64,000 nt of DNA from Oceanospirillum beijerinckii DSM 7166. GTDB taxonomy: Bacteria; Pseudomonadota; Gammaproteobacteria; Pseudomonadales; Halomonadaceae. Of the stretch, positions 45,895-54,999 are shown in pieces (the stretch's first letter is position 1; every line of letters begins with the position of its first letter). Location: contig NZ_AULT01000031.1 in NCBI RefSeq assembly GCF_000422425.1, positions 1-64,000 of the forward strand, read 5' to 3'. The position numbers were made by a program, and so were the translations under genes. The notes under the pieces were generated by a model. The model saw only the letters and a program-made list of their open reading frames with translations. It searched no databases and was not told where the DNA came from.

Positions 45895-46153
45895 AAAACA
45901 TCCATAAAAAAAATCGATTGAAATTAATAAAAAAACATCATTTTACAGCCTGAAAGCCAGGATTAATAATTCGAATCATCTTAACCGGAGCTTTATTTAC
46001 TGAATAAGCGCTCTGAGGTGAGTATCGGCTTTTCTCTCAAACCTGGAGGGTATAGCTGGTAACTACCGTCTTTTGAAGGGATTAGCACGTCAAATAGCTG
46101 CTAACGGGTCCCTTAACTTTATCGCATTAAACATATCTGCCTACAGGACCATA

Positions 46154-46249
46154 ATGAAAATTGTTATGTGCCAGGGGCTTTTATATGCCGTTGATTATTA
46201 TAAGAAGTACTTATCGAAAATGGTAAGTTTGCTTCTGTTTGGAGTCTGA
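46154..46249 (+). CDS. 31-residue leader ORF upstream of the ATP-grasp gene
   Basis: The frame begins with ATG at 46154, has AGGA 5 bp upstream, and encodes MKIVMCQGLLYAVDYYKKYL followed by SKMVSLLLFGV. Its stop ends 2 bp before the TTG start of the ATP-grasp gene, a distance that allows translational coupling. No known family fits. It could be a leader or coupling peptide. A substrate peptide for the two downstream enzymes is a bolder option, with no core motif to support it. Only the ribosome-binding site and exact spacing argue for it being translated. Confidence 0.4.
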   Translation: MKIVMCQGLLYAVDYYKKYLSKMVSLLLFGV

Positions 46250-46251
46250 TC

Positions 46252-47289
46252 TTGAAAATCTGTTTCATTATGTACCCCTGGGACCGTATCGATCCTGAAA
46301 GTGATTCGACCTTACGTATGATCCACGAGTGTGTAGATCGGGGTATTACTGTTGCTGTAACGACACCAAACAACCTCACCATCCGGGACAGTGAAGCCCA
46401 TGCTTTCTGTAACGTCATTAAGCACGCCACTAAGCTCACCAGCAACATTGTTTCTTTTTATAAGAAAGCTGAGTTTAAACGCTGTAAGTTGCCGTTAGCA
46501 GGCTTCGACGCCATCATTATGCGCGCGAATCCACCATTGGATACGGTTGCCCTGAACTTCCTGGATTCGGTACGTAATGACGTCTTTATCATGAATGATC
46601 TGGATGGCTTAAGAATTGCAAATAATAAGCTATATCCCGCTTCTTTTAATGGTGAAGCGAGTCGTTTTGTTCCTGCAACTCACGTATCGAAAAACCGTGA
46701 GTATCTGGAGCAGGTACTGAAAGATTCCCCATCCGAAAAAATGATCATGAAACCCTTAAATGGCTTCGGTGGCCAGGGTGTGATCGTGATTGAAAAAGGC
46801 GCTCGACAAAACTTCCGTTCTCTGCTGGATTTCTATATTGGCTCAGGTGATGAAAGTAACTATGTGATTCTTCAGGAATACGTCTCCGGCGCTGAAAAAG
46901 GTGATGTTCGCATCCTCTTGTTAAACGGTGAGCCTATCGGTGCCATGCGCCGTGTCCCACCAGCCGATGACGTACGCTCCAATATTCATGCCGGTGGCCG
47001 GGAAGAGAAACACATATTGACCCGTGAAGAGAAAGAACTGTGCCGGGCGATTGGTCCTCAGCTGGTGCGTGATGGTCTCTATTTTGTCGGCCTGGATGTA
47101 ATCAATGGCAAGCTGATCGAAGTCAATGTACTGAGCCCTGGCGGTATTACCCGTATCAACCGTTTGAACCGCGTACGTCTGCAAAAGCAAGTGATAGACT
47201 TTGTTGAGAATGTGGTCAAAGCCAAGGAAGTGGTCGTGGAACGGAAAAATGCTTTCCGTAAGGTGATTGAAGATGCAGCGGCTATCTGA
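46252..47289 (+). CDS. GshB-like ATP-grasp ligase
   Basis: This 345-residue protein has the glutathione-synthetase fold: N-terminal KICFIMYPWDRIDPESDSTLRMI, the ATP-grasp region (KMIMKPLNGFGGQGV, VRILLLNGEPIGAMRRVP, NIHAGGREE) and the Mg-binding end LIEVNVLSPGG. It starts with TTG at 46252, supported by GGAG 7 bp upstream and by the conserved N-terminus. Substrate-side residues differ from true GshB (SPGG for SPTC), and it sits away from gshA. It overlaps the DUF1704 fusion by 17 bp. I infer that it ligates an amino acid or peptide carboxylate to an amine in a pathway with that protein. Confidence 0.85.
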   Translation: MKICFIMYPWDRIDPESDSTLRMIHECVDRGITVAVTTPNNLTIRDSEAHAFCNVIKHATKLTSNIVSFYKKAEFKRCKLPLAGFDAIIMRANPPLDTVALNFLDSVRNDVFIMNDLDGLRIANNKLYPASFNGEASRFVPATHVSKNREYLEQVLKDSPSEKMIMKPLNGFGGQGVIVIEKGARQNFRSLLDFYIGSGDESNYVILQEYVSGAEKGDVRILLLNGEPIGAMRRVPPADDVRSNIHAGGREEKHILTREEKELCRAIGPQLVRDGLYFVGLDVINGKLIEVNVLSPGGITRINRLNRVRLQKQVIDFVENVVKAKEVVVERKNAFRKVIEDAAAI

Positions 47290-49303
47290 GAAAGAGATCC
47301 TGCGTCGCATACGCCAGGGGGAAGCCTTCGAGTGTTTAGCAGAGGATGACTCTTTTACCTTAAAGGTTGAAGAGTATACTCCTGCGATCTATACCGCGAT
47401 CCATGACGGCCATCAGTTTCGCTCATCGCTGGAGAAATACAGTCTGTTGAGTGAAGCGGAACGCTATCAGGAAGAAGATCCTTTTACCGGAGAAATGATT
47501 CAGGCCATGCCGATAACACTGATCGGCATGGATTCACGCTATGAGTATGACCTGAATCGACCAGTAGCCACCTGTGTCTATAAAAAAGCCTGGGGCAAAC
47601 AGGTATGGCATAAACCGATCTCGGTTTCACAGCGCCAGGCCAGTATCGAAAAACATAAACGCTTCTATCGCATCCTGGATGCTCTGGTCGAAAAGGTCGA
47701 GCAGCTGTATGGTGCCTGTATCGTTTTTGATATGCACTCCTACAACGGGTTTCGCCAGAGCGAATCGGCTCCGGTATTTAATCTGGGCACGGAGCAAGTG
47801 GATATGGATCGTTGGCAGCGGGTTGTTAAACGCTTCGAGCGTCAGCTAAACAGCATCACGTTACAGGGCGTGCCCGTTCGGGCAGCCAGTAACGAGGTGT
47901 TCTACGGACGGGGTTATCTGATTGCCCATACCAACAGTCGCTTTGAAAATACCCTGGTGATTCCCTGCGAAGTAAAAAAAGTGTTTATGGATGAACACTC
48001 AGGGGAAGTATTCCGTCTGGTACTGGATGAACTGAAAGAAGGCCTGAAACATAGCTTGAGTGATACGGCGGCTTTTTTCGCACGCAATCACACCCGCAGA
48101 GCCAGTGCCAAGCGATTGGATATGTTATCTTCTCAGCTTGACCCAGCCATTAGAAAACTGGATCAGGCACTGTATACTCTTGCGCGCGATTTAGAAACAC
48201 TGTACTACATCAACCCCATCAATATCGCTCAGGAAAAGCGTCGTTTCTTCAGTAAAAAAGGCAACTATCGTCCTGAATTTCGCTATCGCCCTCTGGCTGT
48301 TGACCCTTACCATTTCCGCGAGCAACTGTATCGTTTACCGGTGGATGAAATTCGTGATCCCGGTATTCAGCAGATGTATCGCCAAACGATTGACGGTCTC
48401 TCCAGTAAGATCGATCTGTTAGTCCATGCCGGTAGTGAGCAGTTTGTTTATAGCTCCCTGAAGTACTACGGCGAACCCAGCATCGAAGACGAAGCCAATG
48501 CCAGGTTTTTGCTGCATGCAGCAGGTTTGGAAGAAACGGAAGATAACACCGTCTCCGCAGAAGAAGCGTGTGACTACTTCCGCAAATGTGCAGCTGATTG
48601 GGGCATGAACTGTAAGGTTGAGCCTAACCACCGGTTAGTGGCAGGCGCTATGGTTTCTGACCGCAAAAAAACCCTTTACGTCAATGCCAATGATCGTTTT
48701 GCCCAAAGCCAGCTACAGGCTCTGGCACATCATGAGCTGGGTGTACATATGGCCACTACACTCAATGCCCGTCTGCAGCCGCTAAGAGTATTTTCTCTGG
48801 GACTACCAGGCAATACCATGACCCAGGAAGGTTTAGCGATTCTCAATGAGTATCACACTGGCAACCTACCTCTGAAGCGTTTACAGAGCCTGGCTCATCG
48901 GGTGCTGGCCGTTAAGGCTATGCTTAAACACGGTGATTTCCACTATACGTTTAATTACCTGCATGAAGAGATGAAACTGGATCAGGACAGTGCTTTTGGC
49001 CTGGCTGTCAGGGTTCATCGTGGCGGAGGTTTTACCAAAGACTATCTTTATTTAAGGGGTGTCAGCGAAGCCCTGCGTCTGTCGCAAAGCAGGGATATTA
49101 GAAACTTATACATTGGTAAAACCGGTTTTGCCTATCTGTCTCTGATCGATGAAATGATTGAACGCGGTATATTGAATAAACCTCGTTTTATCGCCGAAGG
49201 GCTCACCTTGCCACAACAAAATTCTGAGGTTTTGACTTATTTGATGATGTCAGTACGGCCCACCGCCCCTGCGACTGAGCCGCCCCCTATGCTTTGTGCC
49301 TGA
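47273..49303 (+). CDS. N-formylglutamate amidohydrolase-DUF1704 (QEGLA) fusion
   Basis: The 676-residue protein has an N-terminal N-formylglutamate amidohydrolase-like domain (about 30-260; DSRYEYDLNRP, VFDMHSYNG, VIPCEVKK) and a C-terminal DUF1704 domain. The latter has the metallopeptidase motif H487-E488-x3-H492 (HELGVH) and Glu519 in TQEGLA, the same arrangement as the eukaryotic tyrosine carboxypeptidase MATCAP. Bacterial relatives are named flavohemoglobin expression-modulating QEGLA proteins; their reaction is unknown. The start at 47273 has AAGGTG upstream. With the ATP-grasp gene it suggests make-and-cleave chemistry on a C-terminal amino acid. Both domains look catalytically complete. 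Confidence 0.88.
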   Translation: MQRLSEKEILRRIRQGEAFECLAEDDSFTLKVEEYTPAIYTAIHDGHQFRSSLEKYSLLSEAERYQEEDPFTGEMIQAMPITLIGMDSRYEYDLNRPVATCVYKKAWGKQVWHKPISVSQRQASIEKHKRFYRILDALVEKVEQLYGACIVFDMHSYNGFRQSESAPVFNLGTEQVDMDRWQRVVKRFERQLNSITLQGVPVRAASNEVFYGRGYLIAHTNSRFENTLVIPCEVKKVFMDEHSGEVFRLVLDELKEGLKHSLSDTAAFFARNHTRRASAKRLDMLSSQLDPAIRKLDQALYTLARDLETLYYINPINIAQEKRRFFSKKGNYRPEFRYRPLAVDPYHFREQLYRLPVDEIRDPGIQQMYRQTIDGLSSKIDLLVHAGSEQFVYSSLKYYGEPSIEDEANARFLLHAAGLEETEDNTVSAEEACDYFRKCAADWGMNCKVEPNHRLVAGAMVSDRKKTLYVNANDRFAQSQLQALAHHELGVHMATTLNARLQPLRVFSLGLPGNTMTQEGLAILNEYHTGNLPLKRLQSLAHRVLAVKAMLKHGDFHYTFNYLHEEMKLDQDSAFGLAVRVHRGGGFTKDYLYLRGVSEALRLSQSRDIRNLYIGKTGFAYLSLIDEMIERGILNKPRFIAEGLTLPQQNSEVLTYLMMSVRPTAPATEPPPMLCA

Positions 49304-49319
49304 TGACAGGTTAAATAAG

Positions 49320-49559
49320 ATGACAACAATAAATAATGATAATAAAGAGCTGATTAAAAAAGTACTGACCGAGGCTGCCGACAATGTTCCGGTGGAACAG
49401 GTCTGCGAACAAAATGGCATCAGTAAAGCCACTTACTATGCTTGGTATTCCGCTTATAGCTGTGAAAACGGTGAGTTAATGCGGATAACAGAGGTCAGGG
49501 AAAAAGACCAGAAACAAGCAACAGATCAACTGGTTAAACAGATTACCGTGTTTCGCTGA
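49320..49559 (+). CDS. small transposase-type helix-turn-helix protein
   Basis: The 79-residue frame has an IS3 OrfA-like helix-turn-helix (AADNVPVEQVCEQNGISKATYYAWYSAY) and a short charged tail. No OrfB, catalytic domain or inverted repeats are found nearby, so it is either a transposase remnant or a small domesticated DNA-binding protein. ACAGG lies about 9 bp before the ATG at 49320. It starts 16 bp after the DUF1704 fusion gene and may share its transcript. Confidence 0.6.
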   Translation: MTTINNDNKELIKKVLTEAADNVPVEQVCEQNGISKATYYAWYSAYSCENGELMRITEVREKDQKQATDQLVKQITVFR

Positions 49560-49624
49560 ACATGAATAGGTGAGGGGCCGGGGTTTCCTATTTGCGGATA
49601 GTTAGGAAGCTCTGGCGCAATCTG

Positions 49625-49912
49625 TTAAAGATCATCATCAGATAAAATCTGGCAGCAGTGACGTACAGTTAAAATCTGTATCTCATAACCCAGGCTGTAG
49701 ATGATGCGATAGTGACCAAAAATGATCTCTCGATAGCGAGAATCTGAGAGGTCTGGAACCCTACGTTCCATCTCTGGCATAGCCCCCAATAGCTCAGATT
49801 TATCAAATACCTCATTGACTCACTTCTCAGCTGCAGCAGGGTCATCCAGTGAAATAAACTCAATGATACCACCGAGTTTCTGTACGGCCAGAGGGGACCA
49901 TACAACCTTCAT
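49625..49912 (-). pseudogene. RelE/ParE-type toxin gene broken by one stop codon
   Basis: The frame from the ATG at 49912 encodes MKVVWSPLAVQKLGGIIEFI and continues through DDPAAAEK to a TGA at 49820-49822 (codon 31). It then reads on in the same frame, VNEVFDKSELLGAMPEMERR, to YREIIFGHYRIIYSLG and a TAA at 49625. ParE/RelE proteins usually have Trp at this place (EKWVNEVF), so a TGG-to-TGA change is likely. Without it the toxin has a normal 95 residues. The ATG overlaps the antitoxin stop by 4 bp. A stop here should leave a harmless fragment. Confidence 0.88.
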
Positions 49913-50190
49913 TTTTTAATACGACCCAGTATTTGTGCACGGGCATCTTCGTTAGATATTGCAGAGCCTTCTGCTAGTTGCGTCTCTGCAGTACGTATTT
50001 CTTCCAACAACTCTATCTTTTCCTGCATCGTTTCATACTCCACGACATCAAGGACTACGGCGACACCCTTGCCCCGTTGAGTAATCAGTAGAGGGCGACG
50101 GGTTTCATTGACCTTCTTAAGAAAAGAAGCCACTCCAGCACGAAACTCGGATAGTGGTTGAATGTCTTGATCAAGGTGAATACGGCTCAT
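49909..50190 (-). CDS. Phd/YefM-family antitoxin
   Basis: The 93-residue protein has the Phd/YefM N-terminal DNA-binding domain (FRAGVASFLKKVNETRRPLLITQRGKGVAVVLDVVEYE) and a helical C-terminal part that should bind the toxin. The start at 50190 has AAGG 7 bp upstream; a longer frame to 50280 is not needed. The operator at 50205-50222 contains TGTACA, the YefM core. The toxin gene overlaps its end by 4 bp. The antitoxin seems intact although its toxin is broken. Confidence 0.92.
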   Translation of the reverse strand: MSRIHLDQDIQPLSEFRAGVASFLKKVNETRRPLLITQRGKGVAVVLDVVEYETMQEKIELLEEIRTAETQLAEGSAISNEDARAQILGRIKK

Positions 50191-50204
50191 AAGGTACCTT
50201 TTAG

Positions 50205-50222
50205 CGTACAAAGTAATGTACA
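50205..50222 (-). promoter_or_regulatory. YefM-type operator
   Basis: CGTACA (50205-50210) and TGTACA (50217-50222) are 12 bp apart, just upstream of the antitoxin start. YefM/Axe antitoxins are known to bind paired repeats with a TGTACA core at this spacing. Confidence 0.7.
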
Positions 50223-50434
50223 AATGGTAGTTCGGTAAGCAAGTAGGCAAGAAAGGAAACATCTTATTTTGAAACTGCACGCTATAAGTTCGTTTGGCTA
50301 ATCAATCTCATTGCTGATTTTTGGAAAAGACTATATAAGATTGATTTAATAGATAAATAAATACTATACCAGGCATGATAAGCCAGCTTGTTACAGATAC
50401 TCATGATCTCTCGACCAGTAGGAAAAGCCCAAAA

Positions 50435-53400
50435 ATGGATACAACTGAGATTAGCTTCTCTGATATCAATGCCTTTAATGACGGACAAAGAGAGTCTTTT
50501 GAGGATTTGATTTGTGTGCTTGCACGACGTGAGAAACCTCAGGGTGGTATTGAATATCAACCAAATGAGGGCAGAGGTGGCGATGGCGGTGTTGAGGCTA
50601 TCTGGTTACTCGATAATGGGAAGAAAGTGGGTTACCAAGCAAAGTTTTTTCTTTCGTTAGAAGATACTCAGTGGCGACAAATGGATGAATCGGTACAACA
50701 AGCGCTAAGAGTACATCCAGAGCTACAAACCTATGTTTTTGCATTGCCAAAAGACCTTACTCCAAATCGAGGTGGTAAGGGGAAATCCGAGTGGCAGAAA
50801 TGGTTTGATCGAATAGAGAAGTGGAAAAAGTGGGCCGCAGAGAACTCTATTAGCATTGAGTTTGAGCTTTGGTCAGAAACCATCTTGAAAGAAATGCTTC
50901 TCAGGGAGGGGAGTTCACCTTTAGTTAGATATTGGTTCGGTAAAGATGTATTGAATCCAAGCTGGTTTAAGGAACAAATCAGTTCAGCAAATCGGATGCT
51001 GGATGATCGTTTCAACCCTGATGACCATGTTGGAGTATCCATTGAGGAACTGTTTGACACCATCGTCCGTGGCCCCTCTATTATTGAAAAACTGCGGGCT
51101 GCTTTTAATCAATTAGAGACGGTAGATATTCAAAAAACTCTTTCTCTATCTGAGAAGTTGTTACCAACCACTGAGGCTTCTTTGAAAGTACGTAGCACCT
51201 GGCAAAAGGTGACGGGGCTTAAAGATTCTCTTGGTCACGACCTAGACAAAGAATGGGATGTTCATTCAGCGAAAAATACTGTAGATGAATTACGGAGCGA
51301 GCTGCAGAATTTGGAAAGCGATCTTGACTCAGTTGATGAGGCTCAGTTTTCAGAACTAAACCAACATAAGCTTGAAAATGTGTTGCGAGGTTTTCCTGAC
51401 ATTAACTCTGCTTGTTATTCGCTGAGTTCTTTTTTTAGCCAAACTCGGCTTCAAGCTGAAGCTCGGAGATGTGCGGTTATTTATGGGCCTGCAGGTGCGG
51501 GTAAGTCTCATATCTTAGGACAAGTAGCAGAACAGCGGGTTGGTGTGGGTTTACCGACAGTTCTAGTACTAGGCCAAAGTCTTTCTCAGTCACCTTTTTG
51601 GGAACAGATTGGGAGTCTTTTAGGTTTGGAAGGGAGAAGTGAAGAGAGTGTTTTAGGAACACTTAATGCTGCAGGAGAACGCATTGGTGAACGGACGCTT
51701 TTGCTGTTTGATGCGATCAATGAAGGCGTAGGCGCAGGGTATTGGAGACAAAAACTGCCAGATATTATCAATGCAATCACTCGTTACCCGTATTTGGCCG
51801 CAGTATTCTCCTGTCGCGATGAATATCTGCAATATGCTATTCCTGAAACCCTATCAGACAAATTACCTAAGTTTCGTATAAACGGGTTCTCGACACCAGA
51901 AGAGCTAGAGCGAGCTGCTATTCAATATCTTGATGCGAAAGGGATCGCCAGGCCTAACACTCCATGGCTATCACCAGAGTTTAGTAATCCGCTGTTTCTA
52001 AAAAGTGCCAGCGAAGCAATACATGCGAAAGGATTAACAGAATTTCCGCGTGGATTAAGAGGAATCTCTAGCATCATGGCTTTCTATTTGGATGCATTAA
52101 GTTGGCGTATAGGAGTTGATCCATCAAGTCAGGATGATATAGCTGCATCTATCAAAAGATGTGCATGTCAAATTGCTAATAAAATGGCAGTTAATGGCTG
52201 CGACTTTGTTGAACCTGAACAAGCAACAATATTTGCAGAAGAAAGCTTTAGAGGAAGAACACCGCCAGAGGGAAAGACGTGGTTGCGAATCCTAATTGAA
52301 GCAAACTTGTTTCGTAGAGACCCCCCTCCATACTCAGATGATATCGATCCCTTTGATCCTCCATCAGATTTAATTCGTTTTGCATTCCAACGGTTTCAAG
52401 ATCATCTGATGGCAAAGACTCTGACCGAAAAGATAACCAAAGAACAAGCCCATGCAGCTTTTGATAAAGATGGGCCATTAAGTTTCCTATGTTATGACGA
52501 AGATCTCGATCAGGGCTTCCAATATAAATACGCAGGTTTGATCAGTGCTTTATCTACAATATATCCAGAAAAGCTTGGGTTGGAGTTTGTCCATACTTTA
52601 CCTGACTGGGAGCGACTATGGGAAGAAGCTCATCTGTTACAAGAAGGGTTTGCAGAAAGCTTTAAATGGCGCAGCCCCGATGCTTTTCCTGATTCGGCAA
52701 TAGACCTACTAAATCAATTAGATGGTTATCATGTTGACACTCTGGGGGTACTGCTAGAAGTATCAATGACGGCTGAACATCCATTTAATGCGTTGTTTCT
52801 ACACACTAATCTGAAACGGCAAGCGATGCCTGAACGAGATAGTCAGTGGACGAATTGGATAAATTTTGTTTCACGGGAAGAGCTGAATCAAGTCGATAGG
52901 GTTGTCTCGTGGGCTCTATCTATATCTGAAGGTTCTGCTGACGTTAAGCATATGGAGCTTGCCTCGATTGTATTGGCCTGGGCACTTTCATCATCTTTTA
53001 TGACTCTGCGAGATCGAGCAACTAAGGCCTTAACGAATCTGTTTGTGGTCAATCAAGATATTTACACTTTCGCGCTTGAGAAAATGTATGACTGTGATGA
53101 CCCATATGTTATTGAACGGTTGTATGCAGCTGCTTTTGGAGCATGTTGTATAGATCAGGATACTAAACGTTTACAAAGATACTCCAAGGAAACCTATAAC
53201 AAGGTTTTTGCTGCAAGGAAGCCGCCAGTAGCTATTCTGACCAGGGACTATGCACTCGGGATAATAGAGCTGGCCGATAGAAAAGGAGTATTGAGTAGTG
53301 ATATTGATTTAGAGGGCTGCTTTCCTCCTTTTGATAGTGACGCACCAATATTCGGCTTAACGGAACAGGATATTGAATCTATTGCTGATGGTCGAGGAGG

Positions 53401-54943
53401 AAGAGATATCTTTTACTCCTCTTCTAGTGAATTGGGGGATTTTGGAAAATACAGCATACCAGGGAAAGTAGGAGCATTCATATCTACTGCTTTGGACAGC
53501 CCCGCCCCAATCTCTGCCGAAGATCTAAAGAAGCAATTTCTTGAGGAGTTTATTTACCCGAGCGATGAGCGAGCAGAGGCCTTAGATCGCTATGAATCTC
53601 TACAGCGTTCTATAGGAACGGCTGTTTTTTTACAGGTTACAAGTGATGACTCTAAAGAAACTGTAGAGCAAGACCTTGCCTTTCTAGAAGAGTCAAAGAC
53701 AAGGGCTTTGGATCATTTAGAAAGCCTTTTGAATGAAACTGAGCGAATGAGACTGAGATCAGAATATTTCCGTGAAGGTAAGGGCTATGAAGAGTACGAC
53801 AAAGTTGATTTAAAGCAATGTCGACTCTGGATCGCTAAGCGTGCTTATGAGCTTGGTTGGACTTCTGAGCTTTTCCCAAGAGATTGTTATAGTTCTGGTT
53901 ATTCGAGATATGACAATGATTCTGAACGTGTTGGAAAGAAGTATCAACGCATTGCCTTGGATGAAATACAAGCCCGATTAGCAGATAATTTTTGGGCACT
54001 TCAAGATTGGTCTGAAGAGTTGGGTGTTTACCGTTATAGCCATCAGGATTTTCGTCGAGATATAGAGCCAACAATCCTACCTAATGAGGCTTCAGGTATA
54101 GGGGGGGCTGATTGTACAAATAGCTGGATTATCGAACCTCTGATTCAATTACCAAGAGTTGCTGAAAGTGATTTGAAACAATGGCCTTTTGCAGAAGATC
54201 CAACCCAGTCAGTTTCAGAAAAGCTCGTAAGAGTTGATAGCGAGGCTAGAAGATGGTTGCTTTTGCATGAGTATCACTCAGATCGGCAACAGTATGACGA
54301 ACCTCATCCAGGTGAACATGGTATACGATATGAAGAACTTCGGTTCTTATATTGTGTGTTTTTAAAGCGGGGAAACGTGGAGGCATTAGCTGAACACCTT
54401 ACGGAAAAGCAAAGTATAGATGGACACTACTTTCGACCAAGTGAATTTACTGATGGACCATACCTTCGAGAGGCTTATTGGCGTAATACCTGGCAATCAG
54501 AAAAGCTATATCAGGATTTACCAAATGCTCCAAAAGGTTGTGAATTTTTGATTCCAGTTACTTGCTATCACTGGGAGAGCCATCTTGATAAATCTCTTCC
54601 TGAAGGCTTTTCTCAATACATGCCGCAGAAATGGTTTGCCAATGAGCTTGAAGTAGATATGTCAGACTCTAGTCCTAATATCTGGCTAGACAAGACTGGC
54701 CAGAAGCTTATTCAAGCTCATAGGCCTTCTGCTAATCAGATAGCTGTTGTTATTGATGAAAATGTCCTCAACACTTATTGCAAAAAATTCGGAGTTGAGC
54801 CCGTTTGGATAATGATTGCAGAAAGGAATGTCTGGCCAAATGGAAGTAACAATGAATCCTGTTCGCGAAGATCAGAGGGTATGGTCTGGCGTGAAAATGG
54901 TAATTGGAAACAAACTGGATGGAATCAGGATACTAAACGCTAA
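50435..54943 (+). CDS. Avs-like STAND NTPase with Mrr-like nuclease domain
   Basis: The 1502-residue protein joins three parts. Residues about 1-180 form a restriction-endonuclease-like domain with the Mrr-type pattern GDGG (Asp50) and YQAK (Gln68-x-Lys70). Residues about 330-640 form a STAND P-loop NTPase with Walker A GPAGAGKS (351-358), Walker B LLLFDAINE (Asp426) and SCRDEY. The remaining roughly 860 residues are helical-repeat-like and unrecognised, the place of the sensor in Avs proteins. Avs STAND ATPases recognise phage terminase or portal proteins and switch on a nuclease; Avs4 has an Mrr-like effector. GC in the lines I counted is about 37-43%, below most neighbours, consistent with transfer. 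An ATG at 50375 is possible but poorly spaced. Confidence 0.82.
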   Translation: MDTTEISFSDINAFNDGQRESFEDLICVLARREKPQGGIEYQPNEGRGGDGGVEAIWLLDNGKKVGYQAKFFLSLEDTQWRQMDESVQQALRVHPELQTYVFALPKDLTPNRGGKGKSEWQKWFDRIEKWKKWAAENSISIEFELWSETILKEMLLREGSSPLVRYWFGKDVLNPSWFKEQISSANRMLDDRFNPDDHVGVSIEELFDTIVRGPSIIEKLRAAFNQLETVDIQKTLSLSEKLLPTTEASLKVRSTWQKVTGLKDSLGHDLDKEWDVHSAKNTVDELRSELQNLESDLDSVDEAQFSELNQHKLENVLRGFPDINSACYSLSSFFSQTRLQAEARRCAVIYGPAGAGKSHILGQVAEQRVGVGLPTVLVLGQSLSQSPFWEQIGSLLGLEGRSEESVLGTLNAAGERIGERTLLLFDAINEGVGAGYWRQKLPDIINAITRYPYLAAVFSCRDEYLQYAIPETLSDKLPKFRINGFSTPEELERAAIQYLDAKGIARPNTPWLSPEFSNPLFLKSASEAIHAKGLTEFPRGLRGISSIMAFYLDALSWRIGVDPSSQDDIAASIKRCACQIANKMAVNGCDFVEPEQATIFAEESFRGRTPPEGKTWLRILIEANLFRRDPPPYSDDIDPFDPPSDLIRFAFQRFQDHLMAKTLTEKITKEQAHAAFDKDGPLSFLCYDEDLDQGFQYKYAGLISALSTIYPEKLGLEFVHTLPDWERLWEEAHLLQEGFAESFKWRSPDAFPDSAIDLLNQLDGYHVDTLGVLLEVSMTAEHPFNALFLHTNLKRQAMPERDSQWTNWINFVSREELNQVDRVVSWALSISEGSADVKHMELASIVLAWALSSSFMTLRDRATKALTNLFVVNQDIYTFALEKMYDCDDPYVIERLYAAAFGACCIDQDTKRLQRYSKETYNKVFAARKPPVAILTRDYALGIIELADRKGVLSSDIDLEGCFPPFDSDAPIFGLTEQDIESIADGRGGRDIFYSSSSELGDFGKYSIPGKVGAFISTALDSPAPISAEDLKKQFLEEFIYPSDERAEALDRYESLQRSIGTAVFLQVTSDDSKETVEQDLAFLEESKTRALDHLESLLNETERMRLRSEYFREGKGYEEYDKVDLKQCRLWIAKRAYELGWTSELFPRDCYSSGYSRYDNDSERVGKKYQRIALDEIQARLADNFWALQDWSEELGVYRYSHQDFRRDIEPTILPNEASGIGGADCTNSWIIEPLIQLPRVAESDLKQWPFAEDPTQSVSEKLVRVDSEARRWLLLHEYHSDRQQYDEPHPGEHGIRYEELRFLYCVFLKRGNVEALAEHLTEKQSIDGHYFRPSEFTDGPYLREAYWRNTWQSEKLYQDLPNAPKGCEFLIPVTCYHWESHLDKSLPEGFSQYMPQKWFANELEVDMSDSSPNIWLDKTGQKLIQAHRPSANQIAVVIDENVLNTYCKKFGVEPVWIMIAERNVWPNGSNNESCSRRSEGMVWRENGNWKQTGWNQDTKR

Positions 54944-54959
54944 GCTTATTTATGTAGAT

Positions 54960-54990
54960 CAGTCTCCCCACTATCGAGTGAGGGAGACTG
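54960..54990 (+). terminator. hairpin after the Avs-like gene
   Basis: CAGTCTCCC (54960-54968) pairs perfectly with GGGAGACTG (54982-54990), with inner CACT/AGTG pairing across a 1-nt bulge. It starts 17 bp after the stop. No T-run follows, so it may also serve the LysR remnant on the other side. Confidence 0.6.
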
Positions 54991-54999
54991 AGTGAAAGT

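Noticed and set aside
46154-46249. Claim that the leader ORF is a graspetide or other RiPP precursor
   Set aside because: The 31 residues lack repeated acidic core motifs, and the ligase looks GshB-like rather than a graspetide maturase; kept only as a possibility.
49669-49905. Open frame on the minus strand within the toxin locus
   Set aside because: The neighbouring frame from 49912 gives a recognisable RelE/ParE sequence with one stop; this frame is a shadow.
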